Positions 56,024 to 64,000 of a DNA stretch of 64,000 nt are shown here, one piece after another. Under the pieces are notes generated by a model. It ran no database searches. It was not told where the DNA came from and saw only the letters and a program-made list of their open reading frames with translations. Each line of letters starts with the position of its first letter. Position 1 is the first letter of the stretch. The position numbers and the translations under genes are program-made. Source of the DNA: Comamonas sp. KCTC 72670 (GTDB taxonomy: Bacteria; Myxococcota; Myxococcia; Myxococcales; Myxococcaceae); the NCBI GenBank assembly GCA_014656495.1, contig BNCN01000018.1, forward strand, positions 98,977 to 162,976, read 5' to 3'.

Positions 56024-57136
56024 ATGACACCCAATGTCTGTGTCGTCGGAGCCGGTGCCTTCGTTCCTTCACGCGTGGTGAGCAACGAGCGCATCGCCAG
56101 GGCCATCCCCGGATGGTCCGCGGCGCGCATCGAGGAGAAGATTGGGATCCGCGAGCGCCGCTTCCTCTGGGACATCGACGAGGCCACGGGCCGCGCGGTA
56201 CCGCCCCCGGAGAATGACGGGCACATCTACCCGGCCAGCAACACGGACATGTGCGAGGTGGCGCTCCGCAAGGCGCTCGCGCAGTCGGGGGTGGACGCCA
56301 AGGCGCTGGACGCGGTCTTCGTGGTGACGTGTACGCCGGACGCGCCGCACTTCAACCATGACGCCATGGAGCTGCACCGGCGCCTGGAGTTGCGCGAGGA
56401 CGCCTTCGCGTTGGTGTTGGACGACGGGTGCGGCGGCACGCCGTACGTGTTGGACCTGGTGAAGAAGATGATGGCGGGCGGGCGCTTCAACACGGTGGCG
56501 GTGGTGGCCTCCGCCTTCACGTCGCCGCTGGTGAACCGGGAGGTGTACACGGACGAGCTCCCCCCGGGGCCCGGCCGCGCCAAGTCGCTGCAGGGCTACC
56601 TGTCCATGTACGTCTTCGGAGACGGCGCGGGCGCGGTGGTGCTCCAGACGAAGCCGGGAGACGCGGGGACCCAGGGCATCCTGGCTTCGTTCTCGGGTAA
56701 CGCGTATGCAGACCTGGTCATCCGCAAGGGTGGCGGGCTGTTGAAGCTGCCGTATCAGCCGGGGCGGATGCGTCCGGCGGACATGGCCTTCGTGGTGGAT
56801 GGCTTCCGCGTGGCGCGCAGCTATCCGGAGTACATGCAGAAGTGTCTCGACACGGTCCTCGGACCCCATCCGGAGCTGCGTGCCCAGGTGCGGCGGTATT
56901 ACTTCCATCAGCCGAACAAGCGGGTGATGGATGCCTTCGTGGAGCGGGCGGCGCTGCCGCGTGATGCGGTGGCGTGCAACGTGGACCGCTACGGCAACAC
57001 CTCGGCGGCGGGGATGCTCATCCTCCTGGCCGAGGACCTGGAGGCGGGCCGCGTGCGTCTGGGAAGTGGCGACCTGGTGGTCGTGGCCGCGGTGGGCGCG
57101 AACGTCCACTACGGCGCTCAGCTCGTGAGGTTGTAA
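56024..57136 (+). CDS. 3-oxoacyl-ACP synthase III-like (FabH-type) enzyme
   Basis: 370 residues. Thiolase-fold condensing enzyme with the FabH triad Cys136 (DDGCGGTPY), His295 (YFHQPNKRVMD) and Asn325 (DRYGNTSAAG). It should condense an acyl-CoA or activated starter with malonyl-ACP or a similar nucleophile, or form an acyl-enzyme in a specialised lipid/secondary-metabolite route. It is longer than housekeeping FabH (about 320) and lies away from other fatty-acid genes; instead it is coupled (TAATG, 1-bp overlap) to a myxobacterial DUF2378 gene. Confidence 0.92.
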   Translation: MTPNVCVVGAGAFVPSRVVSNERIARAIPGWSAARIEEKIGIRERRFLWDIDEATGRAVPPPENDGHIYPASNTDMCEVALRKALAQSGVDAKALDAVFVVTCTPDAPHFNHDAMELHRRLELREDAFALVLDDGCGGTPYVLDLVKKMMAGGRFNTVAVVASAFTSPLVNREVYTDELPPGPGRAKSLQGYLSMYVFGDGAGAVVLQTKPGDAGTQGILASFSGNAYADLVIRKGGGLLKLPYQPGRMRPADMAFVVDGFRVARSYPEYMQKCLDTVLGPHPELRAQVRRYYFHQPNKRVMDAFVERAALPRDAVACNVDRYGNTSAAGMLILLAEDLEAGRVRLGSGDLVVVAAVGANVHYGAQLVRL

Positions 57137-57732
57137 TGGACAAGCTCGATACGAACATCGCCAGGGAGTTGGAGTCGCGGCTGGCCCTGGCGACGAAGGA
57201 CGACACGGCCCGCGGCCTGTTCTTCAATGGCGTGGTCTCCGCCGTGCGCACGTTGGGCGGTGACGCGGCGGTGGCGCGGTGCCTGGAGGCGAGCGGCGAG
57301 AAGCGCTTCGTCGACTTCTTCAACTACCCGGTGGCGGCCTTCTTGAAGATGTCCTTCACCGCGGCGCAGGTGATGGCGCCCGAGCATGGCGGCTTTGACG
57401 GCGCGCTGCGCCGAATGGGCGTGGTGGCGACCACGGACTTCCTCTCCTCCGCGGCGGGGAAGACGCTGTTGTTGTTGGCGTCGGACAGCCCGAAGCGGCT
57501 CGTGGGCAACCTGCACTCGGGCTACCGGGCGGCGGTCAGCTATGGCGAGCGCGGCGTGAAGTGGACGGGGGATACCGCCGGCGTCTTCACGATGAAGCGG
57601 GACTTCATGCCGCCCGCGTATCACGAGGGCACGCTGCAAGCGGTCATCGAGGCCGTGGGTGGCAAGCAGGTGCAGGTGCAGGGCCGCCAGACGGGGACGC
57701 TCGACACCGAGTACACGCTGTCCTGGCAGTAG
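57136..57732 (+). CDS. DUF2378 / TIGR02265 family protein
   Basis: 198 residues. It matches my recollection of a paralogous family expanded in Myxococcus: RGLFFNGVVSAVRTLGG near the start, RFVDFFNYPVAAFLKMSFTAAQ, a central hydrophobic ALRRMGVVATTDFLSSAAGKTLL, and RAAVSYGERGVKWTG...MKRDFMPPAYHEGTL. All-helical, resembling bacterial heme/NO-sensing-like or ligand-binding folds, but without a known function. Translation is coupled to the KAS III gene, so it may act on the same lipid pathway. Confidence 0.85.
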   Translation: MDKLDTNIARELESRLALATKDDTARGLFFNGVVSAVRTLGGDAAVARCLEASGEKRFVDFFNYPVAAFLKMSFTAAQVMAPEHGGFDGALRRMGVVATTDFLSSAAGKTLLLLASDSPKRLVGNLHSGYRAAVSYGERGVKWTGDTAGVFTMKRDFMPPAYHEGTLQAVIEAVGGKQVQVQGRQTGTLDTEYTLSWQ

Positions 57733-57839
57733 CCACCTTCACGGGTCCACCCGGGCTCCGTCCCTGAGGGGAGGGGGCACGGGTGGGGTGTGTCCGGATT
57801 TCGAGGGCCAGGCCGCTCCAGGTCTGGACGGAGGGCTGC

Positions 57840-58448
57840 ATGTCGCGTCTGCAGGGGAGTGCGCTGTGGGGCTTGGGACTGCTGTGCCTGTCGGCGAACG
57901 CGGGCGCCAGCGAAGTGGTGATGCAGTTCCGCACGCAGGAGGACGCCTCGGTGCAGGCGGAGGCGGCGGTGTGCGCGGCGGCGCCCTTCGCGGCGAACGT
58001 GAAGCTGGGCGCGAGCGTCTACGTGCCCCAGCACCAACCCGGTGATGGCAGGGTGGTGTATCCGGGAGGCAAGCGCGTGGGCACGGCGACGGCGTGCATC
58101 CAGGTGACGGACCCGGCGTTTCCCGCCGGGCAGCAGTTGAATGTCTACATGCGCTACAACCTGCCGGAGGGCGGCTTCACGGCGCGGGGCACGTGCACGG
58201 TGGTGAGCAACGACGTGCCCGCGGCGGGGCTGGTGCTGGCCGGCTGCGCGATGAAGCTGGTGGAGGTCCCCAAGGGCTTCGTGGGGGGGACGGTGTCGAG
58301 CACCAGCGTCTTCAACCCCCGGAAGCTGCCGGGCTACGCGACAGGCTCGTACTACACGCTCTACGCCTACCGTGACGGCAGCCCACGGGATGCGAAGAAG
58401 CTGAAGGAGGAGCGAGACGCCGCGGCCGCTGCCCGGGCGCGCGAGTAG
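57840..58448 (+). CDS. Exported protein of unknown function
   Basis: 202 residues from ATG 57840 with GGAGGG upstream. Signal peptide ALWGLGLLCLSANAGA. The mature part is beta-rich, with cysteine residues (CAAAPF, TACIQV, GTCTVV, AGCAMKLVEVPKGF) and paired strands such as VVYPGGKRVGTATACIQV, and ends in a basic/acidic helix (KKLKEERDAAAAARA). It looks like a periplasmic beta-sandwich. No family is recognised. 107 bp after the DUF2378 gene. Confidence 0.78.
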   Translation: MSRLQGSALWGLGLLCLSANAGASEVVMQFRTQEDASVQAEAAVCAAAPFAANVKLGASVYVPQHQPGDGRVVYPGGKRVGTATACIQVTDPAFPAGQQLNVYMRYNLPEGGFTARGTCTVVSNDVPAAGLVLAGCAMKLVEVPKGFVGGTVSSTSVFNPRKLPGYATGSYYTLYAYRDGSPRDAKKLKEERDAAAAARARE

Positions 58449-58527
58449 CCCGCGGCCTCCGCGGGAACATCCACGCCCTTCGCGGGGCGCCATTCCCGGC
58501 GTCGGTCCACCGGGCCATGATGGGCCC

Positions 58528-59946
58528 ATGGACCGCAAGCGGATGGAGTTCTACGCGGCGTTGGGTTACCGGCCACCCTCGGCTTCCGGCGCGAGCCCCG
58601 ACGACTGCGAGCTGTCGCCGCTGGGCCTGGAGGATGTGAGCGCCCTGCGCGAGCGTTTCCTGGGCGAGCCCGAAGGCGTCCTGGAGCGCGTCCGCGAGGA
58701 GTTGGGAGCCCCCGTCTCCGAGGGCGCCTTCGTGCACGCCCTCCAGGACCTCGAGCAATCCCTGCGTGAGCCCGAGGCGGCGCTCCAGGCATTGCGGCAG
58801 CCGGCCTTCCGGGCCCGGGCGTCGGCGTCACTGCCGCCGGACTTTCGCTTCCCATTGATGACGCCGGAAATCCCCATCGACCCGTCGCGAACGAAGTTCG
58901 AGCCCGTCGCGGACCTGCGAGGCTGGCTGCTCTTCAGCGGCAAGGCCTGGCTGCACGGGGCCTCGCGCCAGGCGCCATTTCGAAGGCACGGCGACGCGCC
59001 CTCGGCCAGCGGGTTCCGCTACGCACTGCGAGCACCCACGCCAGGGCACCCGGTGGAGGTGGCGCTGTTCTCCCAATTCGGAACGGGGGAGTACCCCGCG
59101 CGCTACATCGCGAGGCAGCTCGTGATGCGAGGTGAGCGCCTCGACTGCGCGGTGCATCTGGGCGGCGTGCCCTACGCGGGCCGGCAGGGCGAGTTCGACG
59201 CGCACATGGCCGAGCCGCTGGAGCCGTTGCTCCCCGTCACCACCCTGATGACCTTGAACGCGAGCGTGGAGATGCGCTCGGGAGCAACGCCCTTCTTCCG
59301 CTACCTGGACGAGCGTCGGGGCGCCTCGCGCGCGAAGCAGGTTCAGGAGGGCAGCTACTTCTGCCTCGCCTCGGAGCGGTTCCAACTCATCGGCCTCGAC
59401 ACGGCGTATTTCGGAGCCGGGCGCCATCAGGAGCCCGCGCTGCTCGGCTGGTTGGAAGCCGTGCTGGAGGAGGGCCGCGCCCGAGGGGCAACGAACATCC
59501 TCCTGAGCCACGGCGCGCCCTACCACGACAGGGTCTCGAGACCCACGGGGCTGCTCGAAGACCTTCACGCCCTGGCCGTCCGCCGCTCGTGGGTGGACCT
59601 CTGGTGTTGGGGGAGCGCGCCGAACGGGGCGTTGTTCGACCGGGCCGCGGCGCTCCCCTTCGTGGGCGTCAGCGTGGGGCACGCGGGCCTTCCGGCGCTC
59701 AAGGCCGCGCCAGGGCTCCGCTCACCGGCGCCGCTGCGCTTCTTGGAGACGCGCTCGCGCTTCCCGGATGAGACAGCCCTTCGGCCGGAGCTGGGGAACA
59801 ACGGCTACGTCTCCCTGCTGCTCCACGCCGACGGCACGTTGGGCCTCCAGTTCCTGGACTGGATGGGCAACGTGCGGTGTACGGCGTCGCTGGCCCGCGA
59901 TGGGGCGGGACCGCTGCTGCTCGAAACGTTCGCTGAAGGGACGTGA
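58528..59946 (+). CDS. Metallophosphoesterase-like protein with degraded metal site
   Basis: 472 residues. A helical N-terminal region (1-110), then a calcineurin-like fold: ALFSQFGTGEYPARYIARQL, HLGGVPYAGRQGEFD (210-224), MTLNASVEMRSGATPFFRYLD (241-261), RFQLIGLDTAYFGAG and NILLSHGAPY. In active relatives the equivalent positions are D-x-(H/G), G-D-x-x-Y and N-x-x-E in the H-L-G-D / N-H-E motifs; here the Asp of HLGD is Gly (HLGG) and the NHE His is missing. Binuclear metal binding is therefore doubtful; a non-catalytic binding role is possible. Confidence 0.72.
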   Translation: MDRKRMEFYAALGYRPPSASGASPDDCELSPLGLEDVSALRERFLGEPEGVLERVREELGAPVSEGAFVHALQDLEQSLREPEAALQALRQPAFRARASASLPPDFRFPLMTPEIPIDPSRTKFEPVADLRGWLLFSGKAWLHGASRQAPFRRHGDAPSASGFRYALRAPTPGHPVEVALFSQFGTGEYPARYIARQLVMRGERLDCAVHLGGVPYAGRQGEFDAHMAEPLEPLLPVTTLMTLNASVEMRSGATPFFRYLDERRGASRAKQVQEGSYFCLASERFQLIGLDTAYFGAGRHQEPALLGWLEAVLEEGRARGATNILLSHGAPYHDRVSRPTGLLEDLHALAVRRSWVDLWCWGSAPNGALFDRAAALPFVGVSVGHAGLPALKAAPGLRSPAPLRFLETRSRFPDETALRPELGNNGYVSLLLHADGTLGLQFLDWMGNVRCTASLARDGAGPLLLETFAEGT

Positions 59947-60000
59947 GCGACTCGGAATCCCAGCGCGTCCCACACGGCGGTCGCGAGCCTTCAACCCATG

Positions 60001-60522
60001 TCAGCGCGCCGTCGAGGCAGCCGCAGCGCCACCCGGCGTCGTCACCGAGGGAATCCCACGCTCACGCATGAAGGCGTTCAGGGACTTCCTCGCCTGGGAC
60101 TGGACCTTCTTCCGCAGCATCGGCGTCCATCCCAGCACCAGCCCCGCGGGGCCGAGCGCCTGCCGGGACCACGCCCAGAAGTTGAAGTGGTCGCGGTGGC
60201 GGACAATCTTCCCGTCGCGAAACTCAAACTTCGCGTCGATGCGGTTGAGCACCTTCCTGCCGGTGGCGCCGAAGGTGTAGCGCGCATCCCAGTGGGCGCT
60301 GCCATGCCGGTCATCGGCCTGGACGTCCTGGAAGGTGAGCTCCAGGTCCTTGCCGCGCTCACAGAGCATGAGCCACATGGCGCCGGGCTCGTGGTGTTGG
60401 AGCTCCACGAAGGCCTCGTCGGTGAAGGACACCTCCGGGTGGTAGCAGGCCGCCATGGCCTGGGCGTCGCGGCGTTGGAAGGCAGAATAGAAGTCAGTGA
60501 TGAGCTGGGCGTGCGGGTGCAT
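60001..60522 (-). CDS. SnoaL-like / NTF2-fold protein
   Basis: 173 residues with the SnoaL-like opening helix LITDFYSAFQRRDAQAMAACYHPEVSFTDEAF, central strands (SAHWDARYTFGATGRKVLNR) and the typical DGKIVRHRDHFNFWAWSRQALG, the segment that forms the pocket floor in this superfamily. Possible polyketide-cyclase or isomerase-like activity. Converges with the metallophosphoesterase gene. Confidence 0.85.
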   Translation of the reverse strand: MHPHAQLITDFYSAFQRRDAQAMAACYHPEVSFTDEAFVELQHHEPGAMWLMLCERGKDLELTFQDVQADDRHGSAHWDARYTFGATGRKVLNRIDAKFEFRDGKIVRHRDHFNFWAWSRQALGPAGLVLGWTPMLRKKVQSQARKSLNAFMRERGIPSVTTPGGAAAASTAR

Positions 60523-60676
60523 GGCCCCGATGTAGCAGACCTGTCAGTGGGAATGCGCCCACTGTCCAGCGCTCACCGCTCGCGGCCTGGGCCGCCCTGA
60601 GGCCGCATGGTGGTCGCTGGGACGTCGCGCTACCCCGGCCCGTCCGCGCCGGGTGGCGGGGCGCAGGGGGTAACGC

Positions 60677-62029
60677 ATGCGCAGTCCCAATCAGTACCTC
60701 GCGGTGGTGCGGATGCTCCTGGCGGCGGGCGGAGCGGTGGCGCTGCCCGGGAGCGCCAGCGCACAGGCCTTCACACCCGCGCAGACCCTGACCACGACCG
60801 CGGTGGGCTACCAGGTCCCGCAGGTGTGCACGTGGGAGGATGACGTGCACGTGATTTGGGTGGACGGCGCTTCGGGCGGGGTTCGGTACCAGCGCAGCCG
60901 GGATGGCGGCGCGACCTTCAGCGCGGAGCGCCGCCTCAGCCCGGAGCGTTCGATTCCTGGAGGGAGCGCGCGAGGCGCCAAGGTGCTGGCGAACGGAGAG
61001 CGCGTCTATTTGACCTGGTTGGAGGGCGGCCTCCGCTTTCGCTCGAGCAACGACCGGGGGGCGAGCTTCGGCCCGGTCCTCGAACTGACCCAGGAGAAGG
61101 AGGGCGGGCTGAGCCTCGCGGCCACCGCGAATCATGTCTACATGAGCTGGTTCCGCTCGCTCGAAGACGAGCAGGGAGGGATTCACTTCGTCCGAGGCCC
61201 CGCGGGCGGCACCTTCGCGGACGTCGAGGAGCTGAGCGGCCTGGACTATGGAGACGTGGTGATGGCGGCGCAGGGGGAGCACGTCTATGTGCTGTGGAAC
61301 GGCTCGGGCAGCGACGAGACGTCGAGCCTCTCCTTCCGCAGGAGCACCGACGGCGGTCGCACCTTCGAGCCCCCGCAGCAACTCGCGGGACTGGGCGAAA
61401 GCTCACGGGACCACACGCTGACGGTGCAAGGCGCGGACGTCTACGCGGTGTGGACGGAGTGCGGCACGGGATTGTCGACCTGCGAAATCCTCCTTCGCCG
61501 GAGCGTGAATGCCGGGCGCTCCTTCGGGCCGGTGGTGAACGTCAGCCGGGACACGAAGGCCTCCACCCAGCCGCAGGTGGTGGTGCGGGACTCGCGCCTC
61601 TTCATCGCGTGGCAGGACCTGCCGCCGGAGGCCCTGGGACCGGACATCGTCCTGACACTGAGCGTCGACGGAGGCGTCACCTTCGCGCCGCCCCGGAGGG
61701 TGTCGCGGACCCAGGTGCAATCCCAGTCCCCGCGAATGGTGGCGGCGGGAGGGGGAGTCCGCCTGACCTGGACTGACGGATTCAATGGACAGCGAGAGGT
61801 CATGACGCGCGCCACGGTGGGGCTGGGCCTGAGCCTGGGGCGTCTGGAGAACCTGAGCATCAGCCAGGGGGACTCTGGAGAAGCCGCGCTGGCGTCCTCC
61901 CATTGTGGCGCGCGGGTGCACGTGGCCTGGTTGGAGGGGAACGCGCCAGAAGGCAACGCGGTGCTCTACCGGCGGGCGACGCAGCCGTTCCCCGGCTTGG
62001 ATTGCCAGGTGTGGCCGGAGGTCCAGTGA
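60677..62029 (+). CDS. Exported BNR/Asp-box beta-propeller protein
   Basis: 450 residues. Signal peptide (AAGGAVALPGSASAQA) followed by six blade-like repeats, most with the Asp-box S-x-D-x-G-x-T-F (SRDGGATFS, SNDRGASFG, STDGGRTFE, SVNAGRSFG, SVDGGVTFA). Asp boxes are typical of sialidases and related propellers; the arginine triad of true sialidases is not evident, so carbohydrate or surface binding is more likely than catalysis. Single gene. Confidence 0.85.
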   Translation: MRSPNQYLAVVRMLLAAGGAVALPGSASAQAFTPAQTLTTTAVGYQVPQVCTWEDDVHVIWVDGASGGVRYQRSRDGGATFSAERRLSPERSIPGGSARGAKVLANGERVYLTWLEGGLRFRSSNDRGASFGPVLELTQEKEGGLSLAATANHVYMSWFRSLEDEQGGIHFVRGPAGGTFADVEELSGLDYGDVVMAAQGEHVYVLWNGSGSDETSSLSFRRSTDGGRTFEPPQQLAGLGESSRDHTLTVQGADVYAVWTECGTGLSTCEILLRRSVNAGRSFGPVVNVSRDTKASTQPQVVVRDSRLFIAWQDLPPEALGPDIVLTLSVDGGVTFAPPRRVSRTQVQSQSPRMVAAGGGVRLTWTDGFNGQREVMTRATVGLGLSLGRLENLSISQGDSGEAALASSHCGARVHVAWLEGNAPEGNAVLYRRATQPFPGLDCQVWPEVQ

Positions 62030-62136
62030 GGGAGGGCCGATGACGGGGCAGGGGCCGTGCCAGGGTGTACGCCGGTGGACCGTTGGGATGCGGAATCGGG
62101 CGGCGTTGTGCGGGCATGCATGGCAGATTGAGGTCC

Positions 62137-62643
62137 ATGGCTCGCGACATCGTCATCTGGCCCCACAAGGTCCTCACCTCGTCCACCAAGCCCGTGACTG
62201 ACTTCGGCCCCTCGCTCGAGAAGCTCCTCGAGGAGATGGCCGAGTCCATGAAGGAAGCGGAAGGCATCGGCATCGCCGCCAACCAGGTGGGCGAGCCCCT
62301 CCGTGTGGCGCTGGTGGGCCGGGAGGACGGGACGTCCTTCGAGATCGTCAATCCGCAGATTCTGGAGAAGAAGGAGGCGGTGACGTTGGAGGAGGGCTGC
62401 CTCTCCGTCCCACGCGAGTGGGAGAAGTGCCCGCGCTTCCACAAGGTGAAGGTGCGCTATCAGGACAAGACGGGCGAGTGGCACGAGCTCGAGGCGGAAG
62501 GCCGGCTCGCGCACGTCCTGCAGCATGAAATCGACCACCTCGACGGGCACGTCTTCGTCGACCACCTGTCGAGCCTCAAGCGCACGCTCATCCTGGACCG
62601 GATGAAGAAGCTCCAGAAGGTGAAGGCCCGCCAGAAGGGCTAG
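62137..62643 (+). CDS. def: Peptide deformylase
   Basis: 168 residues, full length. Removes the N-formyl group from nascent proteins. All three motifs are present: GIGIAANQ (43-50), EGCLS (86-90, Cys metal ligand) and HEIDH (130-134, two His ligands and the catalytic Glu). The start at ATG 62137 is preceded at short distance by GAGGT. It is 12 bp upstream of the hydroxylase-like gene, so the two are probably co-transcribed. Confidence 0.96.
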   Translation: MARDIVIWPHKVLTSSTKPVTDFGPSLEKLLEEMAESMKEAEGIGIAANQVGEPLRVALVGREDGTSFEIVNPQILEKKEAVTLEEGCLSVPREWEKCPRFHKVKVRYQDKTGEWHELEAEGRLAHVLQHEIDHLDGHVFVDHLSSLKRTLILDRMKKLQKVKARQKG

Positions 62644-62655
62644 GCAGGAGTGCAC

Positions 62656-63378
62656 ATGGACGGGGCCGACCAGGCCACGTGCGCGGTCCCCGCTCGCGTG
62701 GCGGCATTCCGAGAGGAGTACCGCCGCGGTCAGGTGGGCCCGCGCTACTCCGGGCGTTTGCACTTCGCGTTCACGACGCTGGTCTCCTTGAGCGTCATCG
62801 GTCTGTCCGTGTCCCGAATGGGCCCTGGCCGGTCGCTCGAGTGGCTGACGCTGCCCGCGGTCTTCCTCTTGGGGAACGTCGTGGAGTTCCTGGGCCATCG
62901 CGGGCCCATGCATCACCGTCAGCGGGGCCTGGGGCTGCTCTTCCACCGGCACACCGAGCAGCACCACCGCTTCTTCACCCACGAGGCCCTGTCCTACGAG
63001 TCGCACCGCGACGTGAAGATGGTGCTGTTTCCTCCCGTCCTGTTGCTCTTCTTCCTGGGCGCCATCGCCGCGCCGCTCGGGGCACTCTGTTTCGCGCTCA
63101 TCTCACCGAACGTGGGGTGGCTCTTCATCGCGGGGGCCGTCGGGTACTACCTCACCTATGAGTGGCTGCATTTCTGCCACCACTTGCCGCCAGCGCACCC
63201 GGTGGCCCGGCTCTCGGTGATGCGGCACCTTCGGCGGCACCATGAGCAGCATCACGACCCGTCGAAGATGCAGCGCTACAACTTCAACATCGCGTTCCCG
63301 CTGACGGACTGGCTGCTGGGAACGCGGTGGAACCCGGAGCTCCAGCGCACGTCAAAACCCGGGAACAGGCGCACTTGA
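62656..63378 (+). CDS. Fatty acid hydroxylase / sterol desaturase superfamily protein
   Basis: 240 residues from ATG 62656, with AGGAG 5 bp upstream; GTG 62650 is the alternative. Integral membrane protein with four hydrophobic helices and the diiron histidine boxes of the superfamily: HRGPMHH, HRHTEQHH, HHLPPAH and HLRRHHEQHHD. Such enzymes use O2 to hydroxylate or desaturate lipids (fatty acids, sterols, carotenoids). The substrate cannot be told; the last His box and NFNIAFPLTDWLLGT match the fatty acid hydroxylase type. Last gene in the window. Confidence 0.88.
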   Translation: MDGADQATCAVPARVAAFREEYRRGQVGPRYSGRLHFAFTTLVSLSVIGLSVSRMGPGRSLEWLTLPAVFLLGNVVEFLGHRGPMHHRQRGLGLLFHRHTEQHHRFFTHEALSYESHRDVKMVLFPPVLLLFFLGAIAAPLGALCFALISPNVGWLFIAGAVGYYLTYEWLHFCHHLPPAHPVARLSVMRHLRRHHEQHHDPSKMQRYNFNIAFPLTDWLLGTRWNPELQRTSKPGNRRT

Positions 63379-63527
63379 GCCCCTGGGTTGGCTGCTGACC
63401 CACCTGCCGAGCGGCAACCGCCCGAAATTCCATGGGGGAAGTGGGAAAGGGGCGCGGGCGTTGACGCGAATGACGCAGAGGCGTCACCTGACCGGACGAA
63501 TTCTGTCACGGCGCCGATCAAGATCCA

Positions 63528-63556
63528 TTGACGGCCAGGAAGCGGCGCGTTAGTAA
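63528..63556 (+). promoter_or_regulatory. Sigma-70-type promoter P1 of a tandem array
   Basis: TTGACG, 17 bp, TAGTAA. First of five promoters ahead of the right window edge. Confidence 0.5.
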
Positions 63557-63626
63557 CTGAACCCCCGCTCGCCGCCTCGGTGCACATCACCCAGCCGACG
63601 GACGGGAAAAGAGTCGACGAGGTTTG

Positions 63627-63654
63627 TTGACCCTGAATGCGGCGGTGGTAGAAG
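63627..63654 (+). promoter_or_regulatory. Sigma-70-type promoter P2 of a tandem array
   Basis: TTGACC, 16 bp, TAGAAG, followed by a GC-rich discriminator CCGCGCCCCT. Such discriminators are characteristic of ppGpp-repressed stable-RNA promoters. Confidence 0.65.
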
Positions 63655-63751
63655 CCGCGCCCCTCGCGAAGAAGCCCACGCACTGGCGTGGAAGGCACTT
63701 CGAGCGAGTCGCAGGACGAAAAAGACGGAATACGGCGGTCAACGCAGCAGG

Positions 63752-63779
63752 TTGACAGGAGACGCGGCGGTGGTAGAAG
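63752..63779 (+). promoter_or_regulatory. Sigma-70-type promoter P3 of a tandem array
   Basis: TTGACA, 16 bp, TAGAAG, followed by CCGCGCCCCC. The spacer ends GGCGGTGG, as in P2. Confidence 0.75.
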
Positions 63780-63847
63780 CCGCGCCCCCGACGAAGAAGC
63801 CCGGAAGGAAAGGGCGGACGCGTCAGGGAGTCAACGCGAAGCAGCGG

Positions 63848-63877
63848 TTGACAGGGCGGGCGGCGAAGCGGTAGAAG
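63848..63877 (+). promoter_or_regulatory. Sigma-70-type promoter P4 of a tandem array
   Basis: TTGACA, 18 bp, TAGAAG, followed by CCGCGCCCCT. Confidence 0.75.
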
Positions 63878-63963
63878 CCGCGCCCCTCCGGAAGAAAGCA
63901 GCGGAAGCCACTGGGCGGCGCTGAAGACTTCGGGAAGCCAGCAGGACGGCGAAAAAGAGCAGC

Positions 63964-63993
63964 TTGACAGAAGACGCCGGACTGAAATAGAAG
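63964..63993 (+). promoter_or_regulatory. Sigma-70-type promoter P5 of a tandem array
   Basis: TTGACA, 18 bp, TAGAAG, ending at the window edge. The stretch 63379-64000 otherwise has no gene. Confidence 0.75.
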
Positions 63994-64000
63994 CTGACGC

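Noticed and set aside
63276..63698. Minus-strand ORF at the right end
   Set aside because: Antisense to the hydroxylase-family gene and the tandem promoters; no homology-like motif.

Overview
High-GC, gene-dense DNA that reads as a chromosomal segment of a myxobacterium (Myxococcota, Myxococcus/Corallococcus type). The lineage call rests on the DUF2378/TIGR02265-type protein at 57136, the load of sensor kinases and Ser/Thr kinases, LVIVD-repeat lipoproteins and Lys/Ala-rich histone-like proteins. I see no tRNA or rRNA gene, insertion sequence, prophage or CRISPR array. Most genes sit in short operons with 1-4 bp stop/start overlaps.

Layout. 1-9 kb: a truncated GAF histidine kinase, an OmpA/thrombospondin-repeat lipoprotein, a response-regulator adenylyl cyclase, a GspG-like protein, a triple universal-stress protein, a remnant-like sigma-54-activator domain protein, a 96-bp tandem repeat, a histone-H1-like protein and two small unknown proteins. 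9-18 kb: SCO1, a LysM/GH19 chitinase, a repeat-bearing unknown, a b561-like membrane protein + YceI + double-Rieske operon, and a CBS protein. 18-25.5 kb: two overlapping ArsA/Get3 ATPases, ornithine aminotransferase and a zinc-ribbon membrane protein pair. 25.5-29 kb: two Ser/Thr kinases and an XRE regulator linked by one shared palindrome. 29-41.4 kb: two-component genes, namely a PAS kinase plus a double-core hybrid kinase, and a response regulator / hybrid kinase / REC-HPt-REC-REC-GGDEF operon. 41.4-46.7 kb: three tandem LVIVD lipoproteins. 47-53 kb: a TruB-family protein, a putative structured RNA, transketolase and a MoxR/VWA pair. 53-58 kb: an AT-hook/histone-like protein, about ten degenerate 69-bp repeats, a protein with an SSB-type C-terminal tip, and a KAS III/DUF2378 operon. 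58-63.4 kb: exported and housekeeping genes ending with peptide deformylase and a fatty-acid-hydroxylase family protein.

The right end (63.5-64 kb) has no gene. It carries five tandem sigma-70-type promoters with GC-rich discriminators, all reading rightwards, the arrangement expected in front of an rRNA operon just outside the window.

The most unusual locus is 47930-48485. Three tandem 16-bp inverted repeats lie upstream of a sigma-54-like -24/-12 element. Next comes about 370 nt that folds on paper into many hairpins capped by GGGG loops, one pair enclosed by a 15-bp helix, and ending in a strong intrinsic terminator. It looks like an enhancer-controlled structured small RNA. The kinase/XRE cassette with its shared operator-like palindromes is the second candidate for an undescribed regulatory system.
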